DNA of 63,154 nt from Pelorhabdus rhamnosifermentans. Its GTDB lineage: Bacteria; Bacillota; Negativicutes; UMGS1260. Shown here one piece after another: positions 46,674 to 55,657 of the stretch (the stretch's first letter is position 1; each line of letters starts with the position of its first letter). The notes beneath the pieces were generated by a model. That model was not told the DNA's origin and did not search any database. It saw nothing but the letters and a program-made list of their open reading frames with translations. The stretch is from NCBI RefSeq assembly GCF_018835585.1, contig NZ_JAHGVE010000027.1, positions 1 to 63,154 of the forward strand. Reading direction: 5' to 3'. Made by a program: the position numbers and the translations under genes.

Positions 46674-48125
46674 TTATATATTCAAATTTAATCCCTGAGC
46701 TATTCTGTTGCCGAGTTCACTATCTGTTCGCATAAAATGTCCAATCATTCTTCTCTGAATAGGCTCATAAGCCAGACTCAAACTTTCTATTATATTAGAA
46801 ACCAGATGTTTCTTTTCCAGTCCCGACATGCTTCGATATCTGTAACCGGGCTGATAATAGTTGTCTCCCGGTATTTCCTGTCGGCCCACGCTTCCTGAAA
46901 CATATTCTTGCGAGGGCTTTCCTTTCTCAGGTGCCCACGCGGGCATTCCACCATTTAAAGTATTCGGCAAATAATTGGCGATATCTGCGTTGCACTTGAT
47001 TTGCATGAATCCGTCCTGCATCTTGTTATCAACATGACTCCTGGGCATATTTACCGGAAGTTCTAAATAATTGGTACCGATACGATACCTTTGGGTATCG
47101 CCATAGGGAAAGATACGCCCCTGCAGCACCCTATCGTTAGAAAAATCTATGCCAGGTACAATTGCCGCAGGCGAAAACGCCGACTGCTCCACTTCGGCGA
47201 AATAATTCTCAGGATTTTTATTTAGCACCATCCTGCCTACCGGAATCAACGGAAACAAATTCTCTGGCCATATAAGAGTGGGATCCAAGATATCAAACTG
47301 CTGGTCGCATTCAAACTCAACTTTTATTGTTTGTATCCGCATTTCAAATTCGACAGATTCCCCGGCCGCAATGGTATCAAAGAGATCCCTGCTCGCCACA
47401 TCAGGATCAGTCCCGGCAAGTTGAGTTGCTGTCTTGCTGTCTATATATTCAACACCCGCACAAGGCTCCCAGCAATACCTGACATACCATTCTTCCCCGT
47501 GCAGATTGATCCATTTGTAAGTGTTGACTCCGAAGCCTTGAATTGTTCGATAGCTTTTGACAGTACCAATATCTGAAAATAGGTAGATGAGAAAGTTCAT
47601 GGACTCGGGCCTTAGAGACATGAAATCCCAGAAACGGCTGGCCGCTATCGGTCCACCACGTGCATTGGTGACCGGATCTGGCTTAACGGCATGAACAAAG
47701 TCCGCAAATTGCAGCGGATCTCTTAGCGGGAATACCGGAACATGGTTGCAGATGAGATCATAATTGCCTTCTTCCGTATAAAATTTCACTGCAAACCCGC
47801 GAACATCCCGCACTGTATCGGCACCACCCGCCGAGCCACCGGCTACCGAAAATCTGGTAAAAACGGGTGTGGCCTTTTCAGGATTCTGTAAAAATTTCGC
47901 CTGAGTCAAGAAATCGAATGATTTATAAGGTACAAAATAACCAAAAGCGCCAGCGCCTTTAGCATGGAAAACCCTTTCAGGAACCTTTTCCCTGTCAAAT
48001 TGTGCAGTCTTCTCAAAATAAACCGTATCTGCGAGAAGGATCGGCCCTCTCTCTCCTACCGTTAAAGAATGCTGATCATCAATAACTGTTGTCCCCTGAT
48101 TACTGGTCAGATATCGTTTGGTCAT
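46674..48125 (-). CDS. Monofunctional heme catalase
   Basis: This 483-aa small-subunit catalase converts H2O2 to water and oxygen. Active-site residues are visible: His54 in ERVFHAKGAGAFG, Asn127 in DLICNHVPVF and the heme-ligating Tyr341 in RIFPYGDTQRYR. The length is normal for clade 1/3 enzymes. GAAGGAAT lies before ATG. It stands alone between a decayed oxidoreductase and a transposase remnant. In an anaerobe it would give protection during oxygen exposure. Confidence 0.95.
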   Translation of the reverse strand: MTKRYLTSNQGTTVIDDQHSLTVGERGPILLADTVYFEKTAQFDREKVPERVFHAKGAGAFGYFVPYKSFDFLTQAKFLQNPEKATPVFTRFSVAGGSAGGADTVRDVRGFAVKFYTEEGNYDLICNHVPVFPLRDPLQFADFVHAVKPDPVTNARGGPIAASRFWDFMSLRPESMNFLIYLFSDIGTVKSYRTIQGFGVNTYKWINLHGEEWYVRYCWEPCAGVEYIDSKTATQLAGTDPDVASRDLFDTIAAGESVEFEMRIQTIKVEFECDQQFDILDPTLIWPENLFPLIPVGRMVLNKNPENYFAEVEQSAFSPAAIVPGIDFSNDRVLQGRIFPYGDTQRYRIGTNYLELPVNMPRSHVDNKMQDGFMQIKCNADIANYLPNTLNGGMPAWAPEKGKPSQEYVSGSVGRQEIPGDNYYQPGYRYRSMSGLEKKHLVSNIIESLSLAYEPIQRRMIGHFMRTDSELGNRIAQGLNLNI

Positions 48126-48217
48126 ATTCCTTCATCCCCAATTCATAAATCATTTATGAATTATATTAAATCAAGGATTATTTATGACTTAATTTCTTTA
48201 TTTTCTTGGATTGTAAA

Positions 48218-48499
48218 ATGAAGTGCGACAACTATAATGCTCATTATTTAAAAACGATGAATGGTTTTCTTATTCTTGCCGCTGACGGTTCAGATATTAA
48301 CATACCGACAACAGAGGAAACTCTTGAACTGTATGGTACTTCATCAAGAAAAGGAACAAAACCGCAGGCTTCTCTTGGATTGTCCGGTATGTACGATGAC
48401 CATAACTATTTAACTCACCGTAAAAACTCCTCCCTGATGATCTTAGCGAATGCGTCTATACTGTCAATATTATGTTGTAAAAGAATAAAGCCGCTTTAA
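48218..48499 (+). pseudogene. IS4-type transposase fragment
   Basis: About 60 codons resemble the DDE-transposase segment of IS4-family elements (GFLILAADGSDINIPTTEE, matching the usual LLAVDGSDLNIP), including the first catalytic Asp, then SGMYD. The frame drifts off after that, and neither the N- nor C-terminal parts nor terminal inverted repeats are visible. It is an old remnant. Confidence 0.65.
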
Positions 48500-48514
48500 G
48501 CGGCATATAGAAAT

Positions 48515-49153
48515 CTACTGTTCATTATCCTTTTCTTTGTCTTGACCTTCAGTTAGAGGCTTATTTGCTGGTTCAAAGTTAGTAAAGTAACTAGTGGATC
48601 TTCTAGTTTCAGCTTGGGCGAAGATACTTTCTTGCCAGATTTGATAGGCATATAATAAAGCCCCTTGTATAGTTGCAAATACTACATTTAATAAGGGAGT
48701 GAGACTCACCTCATAAAAAAGTCCTCTACTGCCGAGAAAATAGACATGAAATAAATATATAAACCCAAAGTTCATTATCATATCTATTGCGATGTATCTC
48801 CAAAAACGACCATAAAAAAAGTAAAATAACCACATAGTTGTAACACAATTTAATCCGAAAATATATGAAGGTGTTCTTAATGGATAAGCTGATTGTCCAA
48901 AAATGAACCACCCGAAATTTTGCCCCATTTCCACAAATAATATACTTGTAATTATAGAAAATTGAGCTATGGGCATAAACCGCTTTATAAATTCTTTGGG
49001 CATGAAAAACAAAGTTACCCAAGGTACAATTAGCATTAACCATTGTAGTACTTGATTACTCACTAGGCATTCCTCCACATTTCGGATATAGTTAGCTTTT
49101 CCTGTCGGGAGGATTTCATACATATGGTATTGAAGTGCTGATAATAACTTCAT
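48515..49153 (-). CDS. Multi-pass membrane protein, CBO0543-like
   Basis: This 212-aa protein has about five hydrophobic segments and a charged C-terminal tail (EGQDKEKDNEQ). I place it tentatively with the CBO0543-type membrane proteins of Firmicutes, like its neighbour at 50856-51407. It overlaps the TetR gene by 4 bp (ATGA), so the two form an operon and this protein is probably what TetR controls. The segment MYEILPTGKANY near the N-terminus recurs as a separate leader ORF at 51404-51487. Function unknown. Confidence 0.7.
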   Translation of the reverse strand: MKLLSALQYHMYEILPTGKANYIRNVEECLVSNQVLQWLMLIVPWVTLFFMPKEFIKRFMPIAQFSIITSILFVEMGQNFGWFIFGQSAYPLRTPSYIFGLNCVTTMWLFYFFYGRFWRYIAIDMIMNFGFIYLFHVYFLGSRGLFYEVSLTPLLNVVFATIQGALLYAYQIWQESIFAQAETRRSTSYFTNFEPANKPLTEGQDKEKDNEQ

Positions 49154-49785
49154 TTTAAAGCGTCTGCAAGTAAATCCATACTGAAGAGGAGAAATTCATT
49201 CTCATCGAGTCCATCCCTAAGCCAAAAGAAACTCTTTTCCATTGTGAATATCATTTTCAATAAGCCAAAAGAAGCGCAAAATGCGAAATACACCGCCATT
49301 TTTGTGTCTAGCTTTGTATTTATACTACCGTCAATCTTGCCTTCACCAATTATTTCCATATACTGTTGAATGATTTCATCTTTCCGTCTTCTCATTTCAC
49401 GGTAGCTGGGACTTGCCTCATAATTAAGCTTATTTTGAGGTTGATAATTCATGAGTCGTAACATACCCGGACTTTCAATGTAGAATTGGTAAATTGCTCT
49501 GTTCGTCAGACGAATTTTTTCAAGTGCATTCTTTCCATTCATTAATGCTTCTTCGCACTTAGAATTGATTTGTTCTACCCCTCTAAGTGCTACAGCAAAG
49601 AATAGATCTTCCTTACTGTTGAAGTACTTGTATATTGTACGCTTTGTAAGTCCGGCTTCTTTTGATACATCGTCCATTGTTGTGTTCTCAAAATCATTTT
49701 GCAAAAAGAGTTTTTCTGCTACTGCTATAATTAAATCATTGTTTTTTATTTTATTAGCACTACGTTTCGATATTTCTTTATACAT
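49150..49785 (-). CDS. TetR-family transcriptional regulator
   Basis: This 211-aa regulator has an N-terminal HTH (TTMDDVSKEAGLTKRTIYKYF) and a helical ligand domain. ATG 49785 is chosen for its GGGGAGG site 7 nt upstream; the longer frame is not needed. It is followed by the overlapping membrane protein gene and divergent from the flavodoxin-like gene. An inverted repeat at 49811-49851 in its promoter is the probable operator. Confidence 0.92.
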   Translation of the reverse strand: MYKEISKRSANKIKNNDLIIAVAEKLFLQNDFENTTMDDVSKEAGLTKRTIYKYFNSKEDLFFAVALRGVEQINSKCEEALMNGKNALEKIRLTNRAIYQFYIESPGMLRLMNYQPQNKLNYEASPSYREMRRRKDEIIQQYMEIIGEGKIDGSINTKLDTKMAVYFAFCASFGLLKMIFTMEKSFFWLRDGLDENEFLLFSMDLLADALK

Positions 49786-49810
49786 AATAATCCTCCCCAC
49801 TTGACAGAAA

Positions 49811-49851
49811 AATATACTCACAGTATTACAGAAGTATACTTTGAGTATATT
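49811..49851. promoter_or_regulatory. Inverted-repeat operator for TetR
   Basis: AATATACTCA (49811-49820) and TGAGTATATT (49842-49851) are perfect 10-bp arms. An inner AGTATACT palindrome lies at 49833-49840. It is located 25 bp upstream of the TetR start and within the divergent promoter region. Confidence 0.7.
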
Positions 49852-49995
49852 TTTTTTGTAATTAGCATAAACCATGGCACTTGATCTGTCAATTATCTTT
49901 GAAATGGATTTTTCCACGCATTTGTAAAATATTTTACAGAATCATTAACGACTTCTGTATTAAAATCAAGAAAACATCTTAAGGAGATGAATTAT

Positions 49996-50640
49996 ATGAT
50001 ATTGGGAATCTGTGCAAGCGGCAGAAAGGATGGAATCACCTCTAAAACAGTAAAAGCGGTGCTAGAATCCAGTAATTGTGAATATGAGTACCTATCATTG
50101 TCTGGCAAAAAAATCAGCGGATGTCTGGGGTGTACACTATGTGCAGCCGATAATAAGTGTAAAATCAAAGATGACTGGAATGAAATCGCAGATAAAATGC
50201 TGGTTGCTGATGCAATTGTATTTGGTGCGCCCAACTATGGCGGAATGATTAATGCACTTGGGCATGCTTGTCTGGAAAGAACTTTCTGCTTTCGTCACAA
50301 AGGAGCTTTCAGTTTAGCAGGTAAGCTGGGTGTAGTAGTCAGTACTTCTTATATTATACAGGAAAATGATATGATCAGTATGACTATCGGAGGAGTTATG
50401 AAGTCGAACAGGATGGCAGTAATCGGCGGTGTAAATGCACATGGATATTCACAATGCTATACATGTGGCTATGGACATAACTGCAGTGTCGGAAATGTTG
50501 TTAAGGATCATGGGGTATTGAACAAAATAGAAAAAAAACATTTACCTCGTGATTTTGAGGAACAGGAAGATACAATTGCCCAAGTCAAAAGTATCGGAAG
50601 GCTACTAAAGACGGAACTAAATAAAATAACGGCAAAATAG
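49996..50640 (+). CDS. Flavodoxin-fold NADPH:FMN reductase/iron-sulfur flavoprotein-like
   Basis: This 214-aa protein has an N-terminal flavodoxin fold (ILGICASGRKDGITSKT, FGAPNYGGMIN) and CLGCTLCAADNKC, the compact cysteine motif of iron-sulfur flavoproteins, with more Cys later (CYTCGYGHNC). It probably transfers electrons or detoxifies quinones or oxygen species. ATG 49996 has AGGAG 9 nt upstream; the ATG at 49987 overlaps that site. It is divergent from TetR and may be part of its regulon. Confidence 0.88.
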   Translation: MILGICASGRKDGITSKTVKAVLESSNCEYEYLSLSGKKISGCLGCTLCAADNKCKIKDDWNEIADKMLVADAIVFGAPNYGGMINALGHACLERTFCFRHKGAFSLAGKLGVVVSTSYIIQENDMISMTIGGVMKSNRMAVIGGVNAHGYSQCYTCGYGHNCSVGNVVKDHGVLNKIEKKHLPRDFEEQEDTIAQVKSIGRLLKTELNKITAK

Positions 50641-50706
50641 CTATTACCATATTATTGTCCCCCATAAATTATTTAGCACTTACTTAATAAACCGTTCTAT
50701 ATTATG

Positions 50707-50749
50707 ATTAAAGCCTTAGCTATATTATTATGATAGCTAAGGCTTTAAT
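50707..50749. terminator. Bidirectional terminator
   Basis: A 16-bp perfect stem (50707-50722 with 50734-50749) between the convergent flavodoxin-like and CBO0543-like genes. Confidence 0.85.
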
Positions 50750-50855
50750 TCGATGATTTACTTATTTTTCCTCCGAGCTTGTTGACTTTTACGTACTTAC
50801 CACCAATGGCAAGTACGTGTAGATCATAATGTATTCAATCCTGGATTAAATTAGT

Positions 50856-51407
50856 TTAGAATTTAGGTGCCCTCTTCTCTAAATTTTGCGCCCAAACAGA
50901 TACGGTTCTTGACAACGAAGTAATAAAGAATACGGAAATGAAAGCGTACATATAGTTCCAGTTATAAAACGTCAAGACCTTCGTGGAAACTAAAAACGGA
51001 AGTAATATAAACGAATAGGCGGCTGTAATGATTGCGTTCCATAAAAGAAAGGTTCTCCAGGTTGAAGTATATTGGTGCAGCAGCATATATACCAAAGGAG
51101 AGATGGTCAAATTATGAAGAAACGGGCTTGGCATAAAGGGGGATTCGCGAATATCGTAACTCCAAAGCACCATATTACTACCAATTATGTCAAATACAAT
51201 TCTTCCGACAGATACAAGCGAACCGAATAAAAGCAGCTGAGCAAAGCGTGTTTTATCAATCAGAACCCACCAAACTATGTATGAAATTACTATAGTGGCA
51301 ATAATAAGCCACCACTGATTTGAAAAAAGAACTTCACTTTTCCATTGTAAATATGCCGCGTTCCACAGGGAAAGCTTTAGCTGGCTTAGGTCGGTGCCGG
51401 TATTCAT
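50856..51407 (-). CDS. CBO0543-family membrane protein
   Basis: This 183-aa protein has five or so TM helices, with the family-like opening LWNAAYLQWKSEVLFSNQWW and the later LLHQYTSTWRTFLLWN. The family is of unknown function and common in spore-forming Firmicutes. Its ATG overlaps the TGA of a 27-codon leader ORF (51404-51487), so translation may be coupled. Confidence 0.72.
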   Translation of the reverse strand: MNTGTDLSQLKLSLWNAAYLQWKSEVLFSNQWWLIIATIVISYIVWWVLIDKTRFAQLLLFGSLVSVGRIVFDIIGSNMVLWSYDIRESPFMPSPFLHNLTISPLVYMLLHQYTSTWRTFLLWNAIITAAYSFILLPFLVSTKVLTFYNWNYMYAFISVFFITSLSRTVSVWAQNLEKRAPKF

Positions 51408-51487
51408 ACGTACACCCCAAATTCTATATCTTTAATAGTATCGGTTAACATATAATTAGTTTGTCCTGTCGGGAGGATTTCATACAC
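51404..51487 (-). other. 27-codon leader ORF or remnant of a paralogous gene start
   Basis: The GTG frame reads VYEILPTGQTNY and so on, matching the start of the membrane protein gene at 48515-49153 (MYEILPTGKANY), then diverges and ends by overlapping the next ATG. It may be a duplicated 5' end rather than a functional peptide. Confidence 0.45.
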
Positions 51488-51522
51488 AAAGACTAGGGAC
51501 AAAACCACCGTCCCTAGTCTTT
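51488..51522. terminator. Bidirectional terminator after cassette copy 2
   Basis: A 13-bp perfect stem (51488-51500 with 51510-51522) with TTTT on either side, 17 bp after the cassette gene stop. Confidence 0.88.
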
Positions 51523-51538
51523 TAAATCAGCAAAAACT

Positions 51539-51832
51539 TTACCCTCTGCCCGGTTTCCAGAGCATGGCCTGCAAAATAAGCCGCAGCGCATCGGAAAAGC
51601 CTTGGCGATAATATACATCCATACTGGCATTTTCCATGTGATTTCGTTCATCATCGAACCGGAGCAAAGTTTCATGCATTTCCGGCGGCAAAACTTCTTT
51701 CAGTTTTTCATAATAGTTTTCGGCTTTTTGAGAAGCGTGGTAATAGTCGCTGGACACTCTTTCGAGTGAAACATGTTCCCAGTTCTCCGTTTCGATGGCT
51801 GCAGCCAAAAAATCGAACAGGTTCTCTACCAC
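51539..51832 (-). CDS. Cassette protein, copy 2 (97 aa, unknown)
   Basis: Same gene as 44933-45226 and 58641-58934, with GTG 51832 after GGAGG. Differences from copy 1 are mostly conservative (for example LAAAIETENW for LVTAVETENW). An upstream in-frame ATG at 51901 would add 23 residues not possible in the other copies, so the GTG is preferred. The -10-like element in front reads TATCAT here. Confidence 0.77.
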   Translation of the reverse strand: MVENLFDFLAAAIETENWEHVSLERVSSDYYHASQKAENYYEKLKEVLPPEMHETLLRFDDERNHMENASMDVYYRQGFSDALRLILQAMLWKPGRG

Positions 51833-51921
51833 AATACCGCCTCCCATTTCAGTACACGATGATACACATTTATCCCTCCCCATAAACAGGCCGCGAACCA
51901 TACCGCGCCCTTATTTTGGGG

Positions 51922-52243
51922 AATTTAAAAGCCGCCTGTGCCAGATATACTTACCTACACAAGCGGCTTCGTTTCATAGATGATGTGTCGTTAGGGGACT
52001 CGGCTCTAACTTGAACCGCTTTCCCTGTGCTACGATGATTGCATGCAGTCGCATAGCCCTGACCCACGAACAAACCGATTATACCCGAACATACCTTTGC
52101 TTGTCTTTCAGGAAATCATTGGGTATAATTAATATTGTCGTCGTGGACATGAACTGTTACGTGTAGGTGGTCCTTTCACCTGCGCGTGCCTAAAGGTGCT
52201 AGTGACACTTTTAGGACGCGGCGACATTTTAAATTCCCATCCA
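51922..52243 (-). ncRNA. Structured RNA of the cassette, copy 2
   Basis: Same architecture as the other copies. The CGGTTC/GAGCCG hairpin has a different loop (AAGTTA). The hairpin CCTAAAAGTG/CACCTTTAGG has one changed base on the 3' arm. Terminator-like stem at 51931-51940 with 51958-51967, then TTTTAAATT. Confidence 0.68.
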
Positions 52244-52249
52244 TTTCTA

Positions 52250-52278
52250 ATTATGGTACCAGTTGCAAATTTTGCCAA
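52250..52278 (-). promoter_or_regulatory. Sigma-70 promoter of the cassette RNA, copy 2
   Basis: -35 TTGGCA (52273-52278), 17-bp spacer, -10 CATAAT (52250-52255), minus strand. Confidence 0.75.
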
Positions 52279-52351
52279 GAGAATTTGGCTGAAAATCGTT
52301 CGACAAACCATGAAAAAACGCGAATCTTGGAAGGGCCCAGGATGATGGCGA

Positions 52352-52378
52352 CCCGAAGTCTAACTTCGGGCCTTTTTA
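52352..52378 (+). terminator. Small terminator right of cassette copy 2
   Basis: CCCGAAGT (52352-52359) and ACTTCGGG (52363-52370) are followed by CCTTTTTATT on the plus strand. No plus-strand gene precedes it, so it may be a relic. Confidence 0.7.
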
Positions 52379-52536
52379 TTTAGCGTTTTGATGTAAGACT
52401 ATCCCGGCTTATTTGTTTGTTCATTCTTTATTTTAGGCTAATCGCCATTACCTAGCAGGCCACAACGTATTTTCAGTTCACAGTAACATTTTACTATTGT
52501 GCCTATCTTATTTCCGGTCAACAGAGGGGGATAATC

Positions 52537-53094
52537 ATGATATCTCAAGAGGAGTCTAGTAAAAAGCTGTGCGGTTTCTTAACCTTGCAATTTGTATCTT
52601 TTATTCTAGTGATAGTCAGTTTCTATTTTGCCATTCCTGCCTATTCGGCTCTACCAAATACCTTCCCTGTCCATTTTGATTTGTCTGGTACTCCTAACAG
52701 ATGGGAATCGAAATCATGGATTGGGGTACTCCAACTGCCTCTTATTCAACTAGGAGTGTTTACCTTAATAGCTGCTGTAACGTTTTGGTCTGTCTATTCA
52801 CCAAGATCACTGGCGTACCTCAACTTACCGCAATTAGATAAAACAAAAGCGCTAAAGCTGCCAGACGAAAAGCAGAAAGAAATCAGGCTACTTGGTGCCG
52901 GTTTTACCAGCATGATCACTCTATTTACTTCGCTTATGTTTACCATTATCAACTATCAGCTACTTCGAGCTGAAACAACAGGAAGAATTAGTTCTATGGT
53001 TTGGATAATTATCGTTGTCGTAATTGGTCTGTTAGGCAGCATTATTTCCGTAAGAAAGCTTACCACAGAAGTAAAGCGCATTTCAGGGGAGTAA
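52537..53094 (+). CDS. DUF1648 membrane protein
   Basis: This 185-aa protein has four TM segments (about 13-37, 68-90, 120-140, 152-173) and the DUF1648 motif ALPNTFPVHFDLSGTPNRW between the first two. The family includes SdpI-like immunity/regulatory proteins of Bacillus, but the function here is unknown. GGGGG lies 7 nt before the ATG. It is monocistronic. Confidence 0.85.
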   Translation: MISQEESSKKLCGFLTLQFVSFILVIVSFYFAIPAYSALPNTFPVHFDLSGTPNRWESKSWIGVLQLPLIQLGVFTLIAAVTFWSVYSPRSLAYLNLPQLDKTKALKLPDEKQKEIRLLGAGFTSMITLFTSLMFTIINYQLLRAETTGRISSMVWIIIVVVIGLLGSIISVRKLTTEVKRISGE

Positions 53095-53099
53095 AAGAA

Positions 53100-53620
53100 T
53101 GGTCCTCCCCAACTATAGTAACCAACCATAATTCTGACGGGTATCAACCACTTTAAATATTTCTGTGATTATTTCAGTAAGCACTTCATTTTCTATAGCA
53201 CGATTGCTTTTCCTGCGCGTTATATATGCATAATATCCAGATTTTGATATATTAAGTATTTTGCAGGCCTTCTTGATGTTGTATTTTTTACAGTTCTCTC
53301 TTAAAAATAGAAATCTTACACTTTCTTTTGCTTCAAGAAGGCCTGGAGTTTTTTAATAGTTCATTCTCAATTTTCAATTCTTCTACTTGTTTTTACAGCT
53401 TTTTAATCTCGTAAGTAAAGTTTAAGAGCGCATTCCCATGACCAGGGAATGCACTCTCACCATATTCATCATATTCATTTATCCACCGACATAGACTACT
53501 GCTGCTAATGCCTAATTCTCGAGCAACTTCGAGAACGGACTTATCCGTACTTTGTGACAGTTTGACTGCTGCCATTTTAAACTGTTTGTCATATACGGCT
53601 CTCTTCATAATCTGGTCCAC
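53100..53620 (-). pseudogene. IS3-family insertion sequence remnant
   Basis: The frame from 53620 gives an orfA-type HTH protein (VYDKQFKMAAVKL, LGISSSSLCRWINEYDEYG) that stops at 53393, before its leucine zipper (QVEELKIENELLK), which follows directly after the stop. Another frame then gives the start of orfB (VRFLFLRENCKKYNIKKACK, ILNISKSGYYAYI), ending near 53120 with no DDE catalytic domain. It has a premature stop plus a 3' deletion. Confidence 0.82.
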
Positions 53621-53747
53621 CTTCCGTGCTTAACTTTGTGTCCAGATTATTATACCATCTTCAATTTTCAAACCCACCATTTCAAGTACATATAAATAAG
53701 TCGGGCGGTTACAAATTTCGCCTCCTAAAAATGGACACATTTAATTG

Positions 53748-54974
53748 TCAGCCACGAGCTCTCATCAAATTCTTTCGCTTGTAGATACTTAATATAACCC
53801 CGATAGCTCCCAGATGTATAACCGTCTGCGAACCTCCAAAACTAATAAAAGGCATACTTATAGATACTACAGGCATAACTCCTAATGACATCAACACATG
53901 CCAAGTCATTTGTACAGCAAAACAAACAGTAAGTCCCCCTACTGTCATTCTGCCAAATCGGTCCTTGACCTGCAAGGTTGCACTGACCAGAATTAACAGT
54001 AATGCAATTCCTGCAAAAATAAGCATGAGACCTGCCAACCAGCCGTATTCCTGAATAAAGTAGAGAAAGGAAAAATCGGTATGAAAAGCAGTTATTGCAT
54101 TTACCCCTAAATTACTCTGCCCCCATAAGCTTGCAGATTGATAATAAGCCAAATTTAAACTGCCTACTTCTTGATACATTTTAATTAATATATACCCTAA
54201 TGGCACCATCAAAAATCCAGTAATTTGCACTTTTCTAGCACCGTCAATAGCCATAAGAACTAGAAATACCAGCGTATACATAAATGAAAGCGGCGTGTTG
54301 TTGCTCATCACACAAAAAAGAAAAGTGACTATAAAAAGCAATAACACCTTCTTTACCCATTGCTGGTTTGACCAATCTCTATCTGCAAGTATCCCGGCAA
54401 GCGAAACAACCAAGACATACGGAATTATACCGCTATAGTCTATGCTTATAGGCCCAAAAGCTAAAAATTGTTTCCCATTAATCGATGTCCCAAGAAATAA
54501 ACCCATAAACCAAAGTAGCATTGTACCGATATACAAATATGTGGTATAGGAGCGCACCTTTCGAAAATCGCAATAGTACAGCCAAAGCAGTATGGCAACG
54601 CCAAAGCCAGTAAATATAAGGCTTTTAGTGAATACATGCACCGATGGTGTAAATAATCCACTCATTTCCAGCATATACATCAAAACTATACCCACGCCGC
54701 TCAATAACGTAACAATTGCAACCAATGGCCAATTTTTCTGTGGTACATGCGTTTGTTGGAGTTGTCGCCCTAAGTCATCTGCATCTCCCATTCTATGTAT
54801 TGCCTCCGTAACTGCTTGCTGTTCTGAAATGCCGTCATTTCTCAACTCCATGACAATGTCTTCTAGATGAGACAGCAATTCCGATTTCACCTGACCATGC
54901 ACTTCACGCCACTTGATATGAGAACTTACTGTATCCAAATAAACTTGTATCATACTATTTTTTTCTAAAGACAT
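53748..54974 (-). CDS. SEDS-family (FtsW/RodA/SpoVE) protein with N-terminal HAAS-like domain
   Basis: This protein of about 408 aa has a soluble N-terminal helical region (about 1-75, HLEDIVMELRNDGISEQQAV, a permease-prefix/HAAS-like domain) and about ten TM helices of the SEDS fold, ending in VVSISMPFISFGGSQ. A TDFSFLYFIQEYG segment aligns with the loop that carries the catalytic Asp of RodA. SEDS proteins polymerise peptidoglycan glycan chains. ATG 54974 has AGGGGAGG upstream and overlaps the PadR gene by 10 bp, so this copy is under PadR control rather than in a division cluster. Confidence 0.87.
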   Translation of the reverse strand: MSLEKNSMIQVYLDTVSSHIKWREVHGQVKSELLSHLEDIVMELRNDGISEQQAVTEAIHRMGDADDLGRQLQQTHVPQKNWPLVAIVTLLSGVGIVLMYMLEMSGLFTPSVHVFTKSLIFTGFGVAILLWLYYCDFRKVRSYTTYLYIGTMLLWFMGLFLGTSINGKQFLAFGPISIDYSGIIPYVLVVSLAGILADRDWSNQQWVKKVLLLFIVTFLFCVMSNNTPLSFMYTLVFLVLMAIDGARKVQITGFLMVPLGYILIKMYQEVGSLNLAYYQSASLWGQSNLGVNAITAFHTDFSFLYFIQEYGWLAGLMLIFAGIALLLILVSATLQVKDRFGRMTVGGLTVCFAVQMTWHVLMSLGVMPVVSISMPFISFGGSQTVIHLGAIGVILSIYKRKNLMRARG

Positions 54975-55306
54975 ACTATCGCCTCCCCTAAAACCTGCTC
55001 GACTGCTGAGCGAAATACAACCCACTCTCGTCTTTTTTCTTCAAGCTGCACCCTACCTTGATCGGTTAATTGATAATATTTTCTAGGCCGATTTCCTTGG
55101 GCATCTGACCAAGACGCCTCAACCATCCCGTTTAATTCCAGTGAATGCAATATGGGATAAAGTGTCCCTTCCTTGAAGCGAAACACGCCTCCAGAATTAC
55201 CTTCCAATTCCTTAATCATTTCGTAACCGTACATCGTTTTTTTTTCAAGTAATTTTAGAATTAGGATAACCGTACTCCCCTTTAGCAATTCCTTATTAAC
55301 CCGCAT
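54965..55306 (-). CDS. PadR-family transcriptional regulator
   Basis: This 113-aa winged-helix repressor has the typical MYGYEMIKELE, FKEGTLYPILHSLE and RPRKYYQLTDQG segments. ATG 55306 follows AAAGGTGG by 7 nt. It overlaps the SEDS gene, a pairing seen for PadR and HAAS-domain membrane proteins. A palindrome upstream is the likely operator. Confidence 0.93.
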   Translation of the reverse strand: MRVNKELLKGSTVILILKLLEKKTMYGYEMIKELEGNSGGVFRFKEGTLYPILHSLELNGMVEASWSDAQGNRPRKYYQLTDQGRVQLEEKRREWVVFRSAVEQVLGEAIVCL

Positions 55307-55338
55307 ATCAAAACCACCTTTTCGCAAAGCATCAAATC

Positions 55339-55350
55339 ACTATGCATAGT
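55339..55350. promoter_or_regulatory. PadR operator candidate
   Basis: A perfect 12-bp palindrome ACTATGCATAGT lies 33 bp upstream of the padR start, next to TATATCTATGTATA, which repeats the half-site. Confidence 0.6.
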
Positions 55351-55612
55351 ATATCTATGTATAAATAATAAAATATCTTCTCATTTTTTGCAACTATTAT
55401 TTTGTACTTCACATTTAAAAAATACTTTCACGTAATCAGCGAGCTATTTTCAATAACGCTTTTTATTCCATACATTCCATTCCTATAATAATTGGCCCAA
55501 ATTCAATTTGCTTAACCGATAGCTATAAAAAAGTTTACTTGCCCCTATGATTCAAAACGCTATCCAATTGGTCACCGAATATTTTCCCACGCTAAAAATA
55601 AGTTAAATTATA

Positions 55613-55652
55613 ACTAAAAGGGCTGTCTCAAAAAGTTGAGACAACCCTTTTA
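55613..55652. terminator. Terminator after microprotein gene a
   Basis: Arms CTAAAAGGG..TGTCTC and GAGACA..CCCTTTTAG (55613-55652). It lies 5 bp after the stop of the 36-aa gene. Confidence 0.85.
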
Positions 55653-55657
55653 GTCTA

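Noticed and set aside
52129-52311. Open frame within the cassette RNA of copy 2 (contains MSPRPK)
   Set aside because: The corresponding ATG in the three copies gives peptides of different length and unrelated ends, while RNA stems are conserved; not a coding signal.
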